Below are positions 54,701-63,022 of a DNA stretch of 64,000 nt, piece by piece; position 1 is the first letter of the stretch, and every line of letters starts with the position of its first letter. A program made the translations under genes and the position numbers. Where the stretch lies: NCBI GenBank assembly GCA_016717225.1, contig JADKGB010000017.1:1-64000 (forward strand), given 5' to 3'. Below the pieces are notes generated by a model. The model saw nothing but the letters and a program-made list of their open reading frames with translations, did not search any database and was not told the origin of the DNA. This stretch comes from Flavobacteriales bacterium (GTDB lineage: Bacteria > Bacteroidota > Bacteroidia > Flavobacteriales_F > PHOS-HE28).

Positions 54701-55809
54701 CCGTAAGCGTGAGCGATGGTGCTGGATGCGCAGGTCCAACACTGGCCTTTCCTGTTACTGTCCTGGACCTCTCCACGGCCACATTGCTCACCTATGGCGA
54801 CACGACGGTTTGCACCGGCGGATCGGCGATCGTTGGTGCGCAAATGATCGGGTACCCTGCGAACGTCACATTCAATTGGGTCGAATTGAGCAACACGAAT
54901 GCTGGGCCGCACATTGTTCCGGTCAGCAATACACAAACCCTGCACGTTACGGCTACCAACGGCTGCGGACAATCGCTTAGCGGCACTGTCGAACTCATAC
55001 TGGAAGTTCCACCGCAGATCGCGTTGCCGGCGATATTGGGTCAAGGCTGTGCACCACTTACTGTTCAATTCCCGGATAGCCTGACCACCCAGAACGTAAC
55101 GTGGCTGTGGGATCTGGGCGACGGTACAACTTCGAACGCACCTGCCCCGGTAAACACTTATGCCGCAGGCACGTATACGGTCTCGCTTTCGGTCACTACG
55201 CCCGCTGGATGTTCAGCGAGCGCATCGACCACAGGCACGATCATCGCCTACTCGCAACCATCCGCCGCCTTCAGCGCCAGCACGTACAGCACCGATATGG
55301 CCGCACCCACCGTGGAGTTCACCAACAGCAGCACAGGCTCGATCAATAGCTACGACTGGACTTTCGGTGATGGCGGAACAAGTGTGACGGACAATCCTTC
55401 ACATTCGTATGACGACATCGGCACTTTCGATGTGGTGCTCACCGTAACGGATCTGAACGGCTGCACGGATCAAGCGGTGCGAACCATCGAGATCCTGCCC
55501 ATTTACGATATCACGATCCCGAACGCCTTCACACCAAACCCGAACGGTGGTGGTGGTGGCGGTTTCGATCCAACAGACCTGAGCAACGATGTGTTCTATC
55601 CGTTCGTTCGATTCGTGAAAGAGTTCAACATGCGCATCTGGAACCGCTGGGGTGAACTGGTGTTCGAAAGCAACGATGTTTCCACTGGATGGGATGGCTA
55701 CTACCGCGGCCAATTGAGCCCTCAAGACGTGTATGTCTACCACGTGGATATCCGTTTTGTGGATGATCGCACAGCGGAACGGTCGGGTGATCTCACACTT
55801 TTCCGCTGA
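51718..55809 (+). CDS. Giant T9SS type B adhesin-like cargo protein with SprB and PKD repeats
   Basis: The start at 51718 (MKRTLYSTVLISLLACTTAQ) gives a 1363-residue protein with a signal peptide. The N-terminal ~220 residues (ATHMSGGEIYWENLGGNQYR) match the domain found at the front of many Bacteroidota cargo proteins. SprB-type repeats follow (about 390-950), seen as NESCAGMNDGTGTVNIVSG, ANVSGGTAPYHFSWNNGDT and NVTGGTPGYTYQWSANTGG. Two PKD domains (about 1120-1270; WLWDLGDGTTSNA, YDWTFGDGGTSV) and the CHU_C domain (ITIPNAFTPNPNG, IWNRWGELVFES) end the protein. SprB is the mobile gliding adhesin of Flavobacterium. A PorP-like gene follows directly. Confidence 0.92.
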   Translation: MKRTLYSTVLISLLACTTAQATHMSGGEIYWENLGGNQYRITLTIYRDCAGIQLDNDYDLDISSPCGQHTLNVSTPGGVELSQLCDLQLPNSTCNGGTLPGIQKYVYTGTITLAPCDSWTISWTEIYRNNAIVNLQAPGTLEMYIEGVLNNSAGPLNDSPQFTNTAIPYICLGYPISYSYGAFDPEGDSLSYQLIGARVGGANPIAYTPPYTGTSPITGLTLDPATGLVQFTLNLAGNWVVVVQVNEYDNAGNLIGTIMRDMQFVAYPCSNIPPDPTTGTVSGMTGGAVQTAPYAVQVCESGDFCFDMVITDPNANNVLEATTNIANNLPGATFSYTGTNPITCHVCWNAGAGTAGFYPFIVNVNDGACPVVAFQTYVYSITVIEGLFIDVTSTNESCAGMNDGTGTVNIVSGTGPYLYNWATSGATTASITAGAGTYPVQVTDGNGCVAAPENAVIATTQPPVSNAGPDQVACYGTWPISLNGSSTNAASVAWSGTTGTIAGSGASVSYWPSPAEIAAGGADLILTANANGTCPDDQDTLHVAISNTFVNAAITATNANCNGAADGTASFTPSASGITYAWSTVPVQSTSTATGLYAGNYSVTATDTLGCPATLSISLTEPSPILITGLQSTTESCAGSNNGTLTANVSGGTAPYHFSWNNGDTTATITVGAGSYSVSVTDANGCTPALASATVAAAAQPNSVQAGPDQTICMNDYPISLQGAVVNATGGIWSGGAGTYFGFGLNLDYTPNAAEIASGGVDMILTSTGNTGCPADQDTVHLTLSNSFLNAAISGTSALCAGGNTGTATFVPSLQSLTYLWTPSGQTSATATSLSAGIHSVSVTDALGCDTTISVLITEPTALSVLSVQGVDPTCAGSTNGSVSINVTGGTPGYTYQWSANTGGQTTASVTDLGTGTYVVTATDANGCSVQGSATITEPLPILLTAQVPDTVCVNAPVQLTAQASGGDGNLTINWAGIGTGNSITYSFPASQVVAVSVSDGAGCAGPTLAFPVTVLDLSTATLLTYGDTTVCTGGSAIVGAQMIGYPANVTFNWVELSNTNAGPHIVPVSNTQTLHVTATNGCGQSLSGTVELILEVPPQIALPAILGQGCAPLTVQFPDSLTTQNVTWLWDLGDGTTSNAPAPVNTYAAGTYTVSLSVTTPAGCSASASTTGTIIAYSQPSAAFSASTYSTDMAAPTVEFTNSSTGSINSYDWTFGDGGTSVTDNPSHSYDDIGTFDVVLTVTDLNGCTDQAVRTIEILPIYDITIPNAFTPNPNGGGGGGFDPTDLSNDVFYPFVRFVKEFNMRIWNRWGELVFESNDVSTGWDGYYRGQLSPQDVYVYHVDIRFVDDRTAERSGDLTLFR

Positions 55810-55813
55810 ACGC

Positions 55814-56911
55814 ATGATGGATCGATACTCCCCTCGTGCTCGCTCTTTCGGAACTGATCGGTTGATCGTTGGCAGTTGGCAGTTGCCGTCTTCACAACTA
55901 CCAACTGCCAACTTCCAACTGTTGTGGATCCTGCTACCTATCGTATTGTTCCTACCCCTGGTGGCCAAAGCGCAAGATCCTCAACTCAGCCAGTTCTACG
56001 CTGCGCCCTTGTACCTGAACCCCGCGCTTACGGGAAATACGTATCAGGATCGCTTGATCGCGAACTATCGCAAACAGTGGTTGGGGATCGCTCCTGGATT
56101 CGAGACCTATTGCGTGAGTTATGACCACAATCTGAGCAAGGCCCATAGCGGCATAGGCGGAATCGTGATGCGCGACAAAGCTGGCACCAATGGCCTGGCA
56201 TTCACGCACGCGGCCCTTTGCTACAGTTTCGAAGCCCGCTTGGATCGAAAGCGAGCTGTTCGGTTCGGCACTCGGCTCGGCTACACGCTCCGCGATTTCG
56301 ATCGTAGCGGATATGTCTTTGCCGACCAGGTTATCCGGGAAGGCGCATCGACGACCGTAGAGAACCGATTGATCGACAATGTTTCCTACTTCGATGCCAG
56401 CGGAGGTGCCCTCTACTTCAGCGAGGCCTTTTGGTTCGGTGTGAGTATGAACCACTTGAACCGACCTCAAGGATCACTCTTCGATGGTGGTGATGCACGG
56501 CTGCCAGTGCGGACGAGTTTCCATACTGGATTCCGTTTCGCGACCGACGGTTTGAAACTCGCTCGTAGCAAAACGCACATGACATTGGCGGCCCATTTCA
56601 AAACCCAAGGCGAATGGGACCAATTGGACATCGGTGCTTACCTCGATCACAAAGACATAACCGCAGGGCTCTGGTACCGCGGATTGCCTGGCTTGAAAGC
56701 CTACAAACCGGGCTACCCAAATGACGATGCGATCATCGCCATGGTCGGTTTCCAAACGTCCAACCAGTTCCGCATCGTCTACAGTTATGATATCACCATC
56801 AGCTGGCTCACCATGCGGAGCGGTGGCGCCCACGAATTGAGCTTGATCTACGAATGGCCCCGGCGAACCAAGAACCGCAAATGGAAAGCCGTTCCATGCC
56901 CGAAGTTCTGA
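55814..56911 (+). CDS. PorP/SprF-family T9SS membrane protein
   Basis: With the start at 55814 the protein has 365 residues, about 40 of them before a signal segment (LLWILLPIVLFLPLVAKAQ). The mature start DPQLSQFYAAPLYLNPALTG is the unmistakable PorP/SprF signature, followed by a beta-barrel. SprF-type proteins help a specific partner reach the surface through the T9SS, and they are usually encoded directly after that cargo gene, as here (4 bases after the stop at 55809). The N-terminal extension is encoded by an inverted repeat made of GTTGGCAGTTG-type units, so the true start may be further in. Confidence 0.92.
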   Translation: MMDRYSPRARSFGTDRLIVGSWQLPSSQLPTANFQLLWILLPIVLFLPLVAKAQDPQLSQFYAAPLYLNPALTGNTYQDRLIANYRKQWLGIAPGFETYCVSYDHNLSKAHSGIGGIVMRDKAGTNGLAFTHAALCYSFEARLDRKRAVRFGTRLGYTLRDFDRSGYVFADQVIREGASTTVENRLIDNVSYFDASGGALYFSEAFWFGVSMNHLNRPQGSLFDGGDARLPVRTSFHTGFRFATDGLKLARSKTHMTLAAHFKTQGEWDQLDIGAYLDHKDITAGLWYRGLPGLKAYKPGYPNDDAIIAMVGFQTSNQFRIVYSYDITISWLTMRSGGAHELSLIYEWPRRTKNRKWKAVPCPKF

Positions 56912-56932
56912 GCGGATCCCGGATCGTCCGGT

Positions 56933-57655
56933 TCATTCCACTTCGAACGCGGTGAAGTAATAGTTGTTGGCCGCAGCAATAGGCCGCAGACCGATCCTGT
57001 ACGAAGCGGTGAATTCCTTGAAGGCCTTGAACTCATGCGTGGGTACGAAGAACTCATCGAACATCACGATATCGCCTTTGCGCAGGATAGGCGCAATGGA
57101 TGTGAGCACATACAACGTGGATGTATAGAGATCGGCATCCATCTGCACCAACAACTTTCCCGTGCGCTGAAAGGTTGAAAGGAAGCCCGGCAAGGTGTCT
57201 TGAAATAGCCCCACGTGGAAAGTCGCTCTCTCGTCGTTGACATCCGGCAACTTCGAACCCGTTGACATTGCGCCGGCCTTGAAAACTCCCCAATCTTCCG
57301 GAAGACCAGTGAACGTATCGAAGCCATGAAAGGAAGACGACGCGTTCTTTTGATGCCCTACCCACCATTTGAACGAGTGCCCTTGCGCTACACCGAATTC
57401 CAAATAGGCAATGGGGCCTTCGCCAACACTGTTCGGCAACAGATGCTCATAGAATTCAATGCGCTTGCCGTAGTTCCAGTTCGATAGCGGGAAATCGTTG
57501 AAAGGGATCTGTCGGTTCTTGCTCACCCATTCCGATAAGCGCGTCAGGTGAACAAGCTGCTCCATGGCACCAACGAACGGCTTGAAGATCACGTGCAACT
57601 TCAGGCGAACGAACCAAAGTTTGGTCTTGCGGATGAAAAGGAGGCGGGTTTGCAT
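56933..57655 (-). CDS. TylF-like SAM-dependent methyltransferase
   Basis: The 240-residue protein carries the class I methyltransferase core: YLEFGVAQGHSFKWWVG (motif I, SAM binding), FHGFDTFTGLPEDWGVF, VQMDADLYTSTLYVLTSIAP and VMFDEFF. The Gly-Leu-Pro-Glu-x-Trp segment and the D-A-D-L-Y-x-S-T metal region are characteristic of the TylF/MycF group of sugar O-methyltransferases, which methylate deoxysugar hydroxyls. A natural-product or surface-glycan role is possible. The convergent PorP-like gene ends 21 bases away. Confidence 0.85.
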   Translation of the reverse strand: MQTRLLFIRKTKLWFVRLKLHVIFKPFVGAMEQLVHLTRLSEWVSKNRQIPFNDFPLSNWNYGKRIEFYEHLLPNSVGEGPIAYLEFGVAQGHSFKWWVGHQKNASSSFHGFDTFTGLPEDWGVFKAGAMSTGSKLPDVNDERATFHVGLFQDTLPGFLSTFQRTGKLLVQMDADLYTSTLYVLTSIAPILRKGDIVMFDEFFVPTHEFKAFKEFTASYRIGLRPIAAANNYYFTAFEVE

Positions 57656-57701
57656 GAGCGTTTTTCGGAATGCGGTAATCGATCGTTCGCGTGCTATTGG
57701 A

Positions 57702-59507
57702 TCACATCCGCTCAGGCACCTCGATACCCAGGCACCACATGGCCTTTTTAACGTTCTTGGCTACCGCCGAACTCAAGTGTAATCGACAATCACGTTTCAA
57801 CGGATCCTCCTCCTTCAGCACCGGAAGCGTCTGATAAAATCCGTTGTACGCCTTCACGAGTTCGTATGTATGATTGGCGATCGACGAAGGCTCAAGTTCC
57901 GTGGCCGCTTCATGGAGAGCCGCAGGGAACTGATGCAACATCTTTATCACTGTGCGTTCTTCAGCAGCCATTTTCCATCCGCTCATTTCTTCGATGGAGT
58001 GCGTTTTCAACGAACCACTCTTGCCCAAAAGGCTGTTGATCCGAGCGAAGGTGTATTGGATGAAAGGCCCGGTATGCCCTTGCAGATCGATACTGGCCGC
58101 GGGGTCGAACAACATTCGCTTCTTGGCGCCAACCTTGAGCAAGAAATACTTCAACGCAGCGAGGCCGATCCGCTCATAGAGCTGCGACTTTTCATCCTCT
58201 GTAAAGTCATCGAGCTTGCTGAGTTGCTCGCCGGCGTTACGCGCTTCCTGCACCATTTCCTCGATGATCTCGTCGGCGTCCACAACCGTCCCTTCGCGGC
58301 TTTTCATTTTGCCGCTGGGCAGGTCGACCATGCCATAGCTCAGGTGATACAGCCCATCGGCCCATGCATAACCGAGCTTTTTCAGTATCAGGAACAACAC
58401 CTTGAAGTGATAATCCTGTTCGTTGCCAACCGTATAAATGAGCCGCGATAGGCCCGAATATTCCTCGAATCGCTTGATCGCAGTACCGATATCCTGCGTC
58501 ATGTAAACGCTGGTACCGTCACGGCGCAGAAGCACTTTCTCATCGAGGCCTTCGGGGGTATTGTCCACCCAGATCGCACCGTCTTTTTCGTGAAATACGC
58601 CCTTCTTCAATCCATCCAGGACATCCTGTTTACCCAAGATGTAGGTCTGGCTCTCGTAGTAGATCTTGTCGAACTCAACACCCATGCGGGCGTAGGTCGC
58701 ATTGAATCCTGTGTAGACCCAGCCGTTCATCATGTGCCAGAGCGCACGCACCTCTGGATCATTCGCTTCCCATTTCAGGAGCATGGCTTGCGCTTCGAGG
58801 ATCAATGGTGCTTGCTTCTCGGCTTCCTCCTTGGGCTTTCCCGCCGCTATCAGCGCTTCGATCTCCGCTCTATAGGCCTTGTCGAACGCCACATAGTACT
58901 TACCCACCAGTTTATCGCCCTTCAGCCCACTGCTTTCCGGCGTTTCGCCATTCCCGAATTTCTGCCAAGCCAGCATGCTCTTGCAGATGTGTATGCCGCG
59001 GTCGTTGATCACCTGGGCACGCACCACTTCATTGCCGGTGGAGCGCAGAATACGGCTCACGCTATCTCCGAGGAAGATGTTCCGCAGGTGGCCCAAGTGC
59101 AGCGGCTTGTTCGTGTTGGGCGAGGCGAATTCCACCATCACCTTCTTGCCAGTGGGAGGGAATTGAAGAATGTCCTTCTCCCCTGCCTCCTGCAAGAAGC
59201 CGAGCCAATAGCCATCAGCGATCACGATATTGAGGAAGCCTTTGATCACGTTGAAATCCGCGACAATGGGGAGGTTCGCTTTCAGATGCTCGCCTACAGC
59301 CATGGCCGTTGGCTCAGGACCTTTTCCGGAGAGCTTGAGGAACGGAAAAACATTGATGGTCACGTCCCCTTCGACCCCGGATCCGGTCCGGGGCTGGTGT
59401 GTGGGCTGGAACGCGAACTGCTGGGGATCAATGGTCGCGCTGAACAACTGTTGGAACGCAGCCTGCAGCGCAGGAACGAGTTGGGATTGGAGGCGGTCTT
59501 GGAACAT
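57702..59507 (-). CDS. argS: Arginyl-tRNA synthetase
   Basis: The start at 59507 (MFQDRLQSQLVPALQAAFQQ) gives 601 residues, within the class I ArgS range. The HIGH-type signature is HLGH at 137-140 (SPNTNKPLHLGHLRN). The KMSKS-type loop is replaced by GKMKSREGTVV, as in other ArgS proteins. The N-terminal additional domain (about 1-110) and the C-terminal anticodon-binding helices (DLQGHTGPFIQYTFARINS onward) are complete. It charges tRNA-Arg, one copy of which is at 38005. It follows ctlX by 38 bases on the same strand, in an arginine-metabolism group. Confidence 0.96.
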   Translation of the reverse strand: MFQDRLQSQLVPALQAAFQQLFSATIDPQQFAFQPTHQPRTGSGVEGDVTINVFPFLKLSGKGPEPTAMAVGEHLKANLPIVADFNVIKGFLNIVIADGYWLGFLQEAGEKDILQFPPTGKKVMVEFASPNTNKPLHLGHLRNIFLGDSVSRILRSTGNEVVRAQVINDRGIHICKSMLAWQKFGNGETPESSGLKGDKLVGKYYVAFDKAYRAEIEALIAAGKPKEEAEKQAPLILEAQAMLLKWEANDPEVRALWHMMNGWVYTGFNATYARMGVEFDKIYYESQTYILGKQDVLDGLKKGVFHEKDGAIWVDNTPEGLDEKVLLRRDGTSVYMTQDIGTAIKRFEEYSGLSRLIYTVGNEQDYHFKVLFLILKKLGYAWADGLYHLSYGMVDLPSGKMKSREGTVVDADEIIEEMVQEARNAGEQLSKLDDFTEDEKSQLYERIGLAALKYFLLKVGAKKRMLFDPAASIDLQGHTGPFIQYTFARINSLLGKSGSLKTHSIEEMSGWKMAAEERTVIKMLHQFPAALHEAATELEPSSIANHTYELVKAYNGFYQTLPVLKEEDPLKRDCRLHLSSAVAKNVKKAMWCLGIEVPERM

Positions 59508-59545
59508 GGCTGGAATAAAGATCGCGTCCTTGATAGTTGCGTCGA

Positions 59546-60475
59546 TCAGATCTGCGAAGGAAGGAAGTTCTCTGCCAGCATGCACCTTACACTTCCACCA
59601 CCGACGGCTTCGATGGCAGGTATCGCGATCGGTACGAATTGCGCGTACTTCTCCAGGGCTATGCGTTGGCCAGGCTCAAGGGCACCGAATGCGGTTTCCG
59701 AGAGAAAGATGAACGATCCCTGGCCACTGCGCAGTTCGAGGAGATTCCCCACGAACGAATTCATCTGGTCCAAGCCTATCGGAATAACCTCCTTTCCAGC
59801 CCGCTCCAATTCAGCGCGCACATCCTCCCGATCCACGGGATATGGCATGGCTTCGAAGCAGACAACCGCGAATTTCTCACCGATGCTCATCACCACGTTG
59901 GTGTGGTACACCGGATCCCCCGTGAGCGTGCCGTCGTTGGTGGCGAGAAACGGTACTTGGTGGCCATTCATCAGGCCGCACCAATGGTTGAGGGCACGTT
60001 CGGTGGTGCGTGGCGAAAGAGCGGCGAATGCCACATTCCGGTCCCGGTCGATCACCAAGCTGCCTGTGCCTTCGAGATATCGATCGTCCTTTTCCAAAAC
60101 AGACAGGTCGATCATGCGTTTTACACGGAATCCTTCGCGGGCCAAGGTCTCATCGAAGTCGCGATCACGTTCCTTGCGACGGCTATCCGTTAGCATCGGG
60201 TACAACACGACCGTACCATCAGCATGGGTACTGAACCAGTTGTTCGGAAACACGGCGTTCGGTGCGGTTGGGTCGATCGGGTCCAAAACGGTTGTTCCAA
60301 TACCGCAGCGGTCCAAGGCATGTAGCAGGTCATCGAATTCCCTTTCAGCATTTTCACGGACGTTCCGATCGGGAACAACCCGCTGGAACGCATTGCTTTC
60401 AGCCGTTTCGGGATCATAGCCGAATCCGGTTGGTCGGATCAGGATTACGCGGGAGGCGCATTGGCTCATCTGCAC
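59546..60475 (-). CDS. ctlX: Citrulline utilisation hydrolase (CtlX type)
   Basis: The 309-residue protein is an amidinotransferase-fold enzyme related to arginine deiminase. It starts VILIRPTGFGYDPETAESNAF and continues NAVFPNNWFSTHADGTVVLY, typical of CtlX. A catalytic Cys is present in GGGSVRCML near residue 298, with the earlier Glu/Asp and His residues of the fold in ETGSL- and YHTN-type motifs (LEGTGSLVIDRD, PVYHTNVVMS). CtlX hydrolyses citrulline in Francisella and related systems. Its place between arginase and ArgS supports an arginine/citrulline role. A start at 60469 is also possible. Confidence 0.85.
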   Translation of the reverse strand: MQMSQCASRVILIRPTGFGYDPETAESNAFQRVVPDRNVRENAEREFDDLLHALDRCGIGTTVLDPIDPTAPNAVFPNNWFSTHADGTVVLYPMLTDSRRKERDRDFDETLAREGFRVKRMIDLSVLEKDDRYLEGTGSLVIDRDRNVAFAALSPRTTERALNHWCGLMNGHQVPFLATNDGTLTGDPVYHTNVVMSIGEKFAVVCFEAMPYPVDREDVRAELERAGKEVIPIGLDQMNSFVGNLLELRSGQGSFIFLSETAFGALEPGQRIALEKYAQFVPIAIPAIEAVGGGSVRCMLAENFLPSQI

Positions 60476-60511
60476 GTGTTGTCAGAAGCTCACCAGCTCA
60501 GGGCCTTGGCA

Positions 60512-61450
60512 CTAGCGGTTTCGAAGGATCGGGAACAACGGCTCCAAGACCGTGAGCACAGCCTCAGCCATCGCATTACCTGTATCGAGCGCTGGGTTGA
60601 TCTCCACCACATCCAACGTTGCCGTCTTGTTGTTCGCGCAGAACCCGGCCAACAAGGTCCGTGCTTCCTCCAGCGTAAGACCATGTGGAACGGGTGTACC
60701 TGTGCCTACGCTGATACTTGGGTCGAGGCTATCCACGTCGAAGCTCACGTGTATCTTTTCACAAGCGGTAAGATGTGCCAGTGTTTCATGAACGACAGCA
60801 TCGGCACCCTTCTTTCGCAAGTCATCAACAGTGATCACTTTTATCCCGTTCTCCCTGATGATCGCGGCCTCCTCCTCTTCGTAATCGCGGAGGGCGATAA
60901 AGACCAGGTCGCTGGGCATCAACTTGGGGCCGCTCATACCGATCTTCCTCAGCCGGTCCCACGTATCCATGGTGTACACCCTGGGCTTGTTGCGCCCCTT
61001 TTTCTCCAAGTGCATGAGCAAACTCAACGGCATACCATGCACATTTCCGCTCGGCGTGGTCCAAGGACTGTGCAGATCGGCATGGGCATCGATCCATACC
61101 ACACCCAAACGTTCGTTCGGGTAGGCCATTTTGGTACCGCTCACACTACCAATAGCGATCGAATGGTCACCTCCAATGACCATAGGGAATATGTTGCTAC
61201 GCAGGAACTTATAGACCTCGAACGCCAGATCGGATTCGAACCGGATAAGGCCATCTATGTGGTGCGCGTTCGGCGACTTGTCATCCTCGTACAGTACGTC
61301 GTTCTCATCGCGCAAAATGCTTTCCTCGGCATGGCCGAAAAGGTCGCTACCGTTCTTCCAGGCTGCGACCCGGAGGGCGCTCATACCCATGCTGGTGCCG
61401 CGGGTGCCAGCACCGATCTCACTTGCGGCATCTATCAATCGCACATCCAT
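60512..61450 (-). CDS. rocF: Arginase
   Basis: Arginase hydrolyses arginine to ornithine and urea using two Mn ions. The 312-residue length is usual. The metal-binding residues are all present: His96 in GGDHS, Asp121, His123 and Asp125 in DAHAD, and Asp238 and Asp240 in SFDVDSLDP. The sequence is complete at both ends. It is the first of an arginase-ctlX-argS run on the minus strand (36-bp and 38-bp gaps), so arginine breakdown and tRNA charging may be transcribed together. Confidence 0.95.
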   Translation of the reverse strand: MDVRLIDAASEIGAGTRGTSMGMSALRVAAWKNGSDLFGHAEESILRDENDVLYEDDKSPNAHHIDGLIRFESDLAFEVYKFLRSNIFPMVIGGDHSIAIGSVSGTKMAYPNERLGVVWIDAHADLHSPWTTPSGNVHGMPLSLLMHLEKKGRNKPRVYTMDTWDRLRKIGMSGPKLMPSDLVFIALRDYEEEEAAIIRENGIKVITVDDLRKKGADAVVHETLAHLTACEKIHVSFDVDSLDPSISVGTGTPVPHGLTLEEARTLLAGFCANNKTATLDVVEINPALDTGNAMAEAVLTVLEPLFPILRNR

Positions 61451-61562
61451 GACGATCCTTTTTCTGCCGCCAATGTAGGATGAGGCGGTCGTGGGAGTTG
61501 TCGAAGTGTAGGGGAGCAGATCCTCCTCTTTCCCCTCCCTGCTCGATAAGGCAGGAAAGAAC

Positions 61563-62849
61563 CTATCCGTGCCAGATCAGCCAGAACGCCATGATACCGG
61601 CGAAGTAGCCCATTGCTGCCGGCAGTGCTATGCGTTTCACGTACCACCCGAACTCGATGCCCAATATCCCCATCACCGCCACACCTGCCGCGCTGCCGAT
61701 GATCAGGATACTTCCACCTGTTCCCGCGCAATACGCCAATAATTCCCAGAACAGGTGGTCCGACGCGAAGTGGGTCATGGGATACATCCCTTGGGCCGCT
61801 GCCACCAGCGGAACGTTGTCCACAATGGCGCTCAGCAGACCGATCAGCGTATTCACAGCGTAGATGTTATCCCCGAAAAGAGCCGTAAGCCCAGAGGAAA
61901 CCATGGTCAAGTGGCCCGCAGTGTCCAAGCCGGCAACCGCGATCAATATCCCGAGGAAGAACAACACACTACCATGGTCCACACGGCGCAAGATGCCAGT
62001 GACCTGCAATTGACCACGCCTCCTCATGCGCGCCAGCGTGAACGAATTCGGTGTATACCCACAGCACGCCCAAACCGAGCATGATGCCCATGAACGGGGG
62101 CAGGTGGGTGAATTGCTTGAAGATCGGTACGCCAAGCAAGGTACCCAGGCCAATAAGGAACACCGCCATGCGCTGTCCTGGGCGAACCTTGGAGGCATGA
62201 TCCCCGGCTTTGGTTGCTGGACGCTCGATCTTACCCTTCACACTTCGGCCCATCCAGAGTAGCGGAACAACCAGGCATACCAAGCTCGGGATCAGAAGTT
62301 TGAGAATGATATTACCGCTGGTGACTTGACCGCCTATCCACAGCATGATCGTGGTCACATCCCCAATGGGGCTCCATGCGCCGCCTGCGTTGGCTGCGAT
62401 GATCACAAGGCCGGCAAAGGTCCACAGGTCGTTCTTGTCCTTGATCAGTTTGCGGATCAACGCACACATAACGATCGCGGTGGTCATGTTGTCCAATGCG
62501 GCGCTGAGGAAGAAGGTGATCAGCCCGATGGTCCAGAGCAGCGTGCGTTTGTTGGTGGTGGTGATACGGTCTGTGATCACCTGGAACGCCGCATGCGAGT
62601 CCATAAGCTCCACGACCACCATGGCTCCAAGCAAGAAAAAGAGGATGCTGGCGATACCGCTCAAGTGATGTGCGAATTCTTCCGCCAGCGTGGCCTCTCC
62701 TTCCACAGGCGCTGTGTGGCCCAATGTGATGAAGGTCCAGATCAGCATTCCGGTAAGCAGCGCACTGGCAGCCTTGTTCACCTTCAGGGGTGCTCCAAGG
62801 CAATGCAGGCGTAACCCACAACGAAGACGATGGCTATCAGTGCGAACAT
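61563..62849 (-). pseudogene. nhaD: NhaD-type Na+/H+ antiporter, interrupted by two frameshifts
   Basis: NhaD exchanges Na+ for H+ at the inner membrane. The sequence is present from ATG at 62849 to the stop at 61563, but in three frames. The first, MFALIAIVFVVGYACIALE, stops early; the next frame continues with APLKVNKAASALLTGMLIW near 62790. The second, running through TTAIVMCALIRKLIKDKND and AGGAWSPIGDVTTIMLWIG, then loses the frame after FVHAGAHEE near 62023, and the third resumes with GQLQVTGILRRVDHGSVLFF. One missing base at about 62796 and one extra base at about 62022 restore one protein of about 428 residues. Conserved residues stay intact around both breaks. Confidence 0.85.
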
Positions 62850-62946
62850 GGTGCAAGGATACTGTGCAGGCTGGTGCATTCCAGCACTGTCCGCTCCAGG
62901 GTGATCCTCCACCATGGAATGGGCCTTTGCGTGCGCATGATCCTTC

Positions 62947-62954
62947 TACTTTCG
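62947..62954 (+). promoter_or_regulatory. Candidate -7 element upstream of the CUB/PKD gene
   Basis: TACTTTCG matches the flavobacterial -7 consensus TAnnTTTG at five of the six fixed positions and lies 69 bases before the ATG at 63023. No clear TTG at the -33 position was found. Confidence 0.3.
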
Positions 62955-63022
62955 CCGCCCTTTCTGCGCCCGGCAACCGAAAGCCGGAAATCACCGTCAC
63001 TGAACTGAATCACTGAACTCCT

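Noticed and set aside
58590..60419. 609-codon plus-strand frame opposite argS and ctlX
   Set aside because: Both genes beneath it are certain, and the frame shows no domain or start signal.
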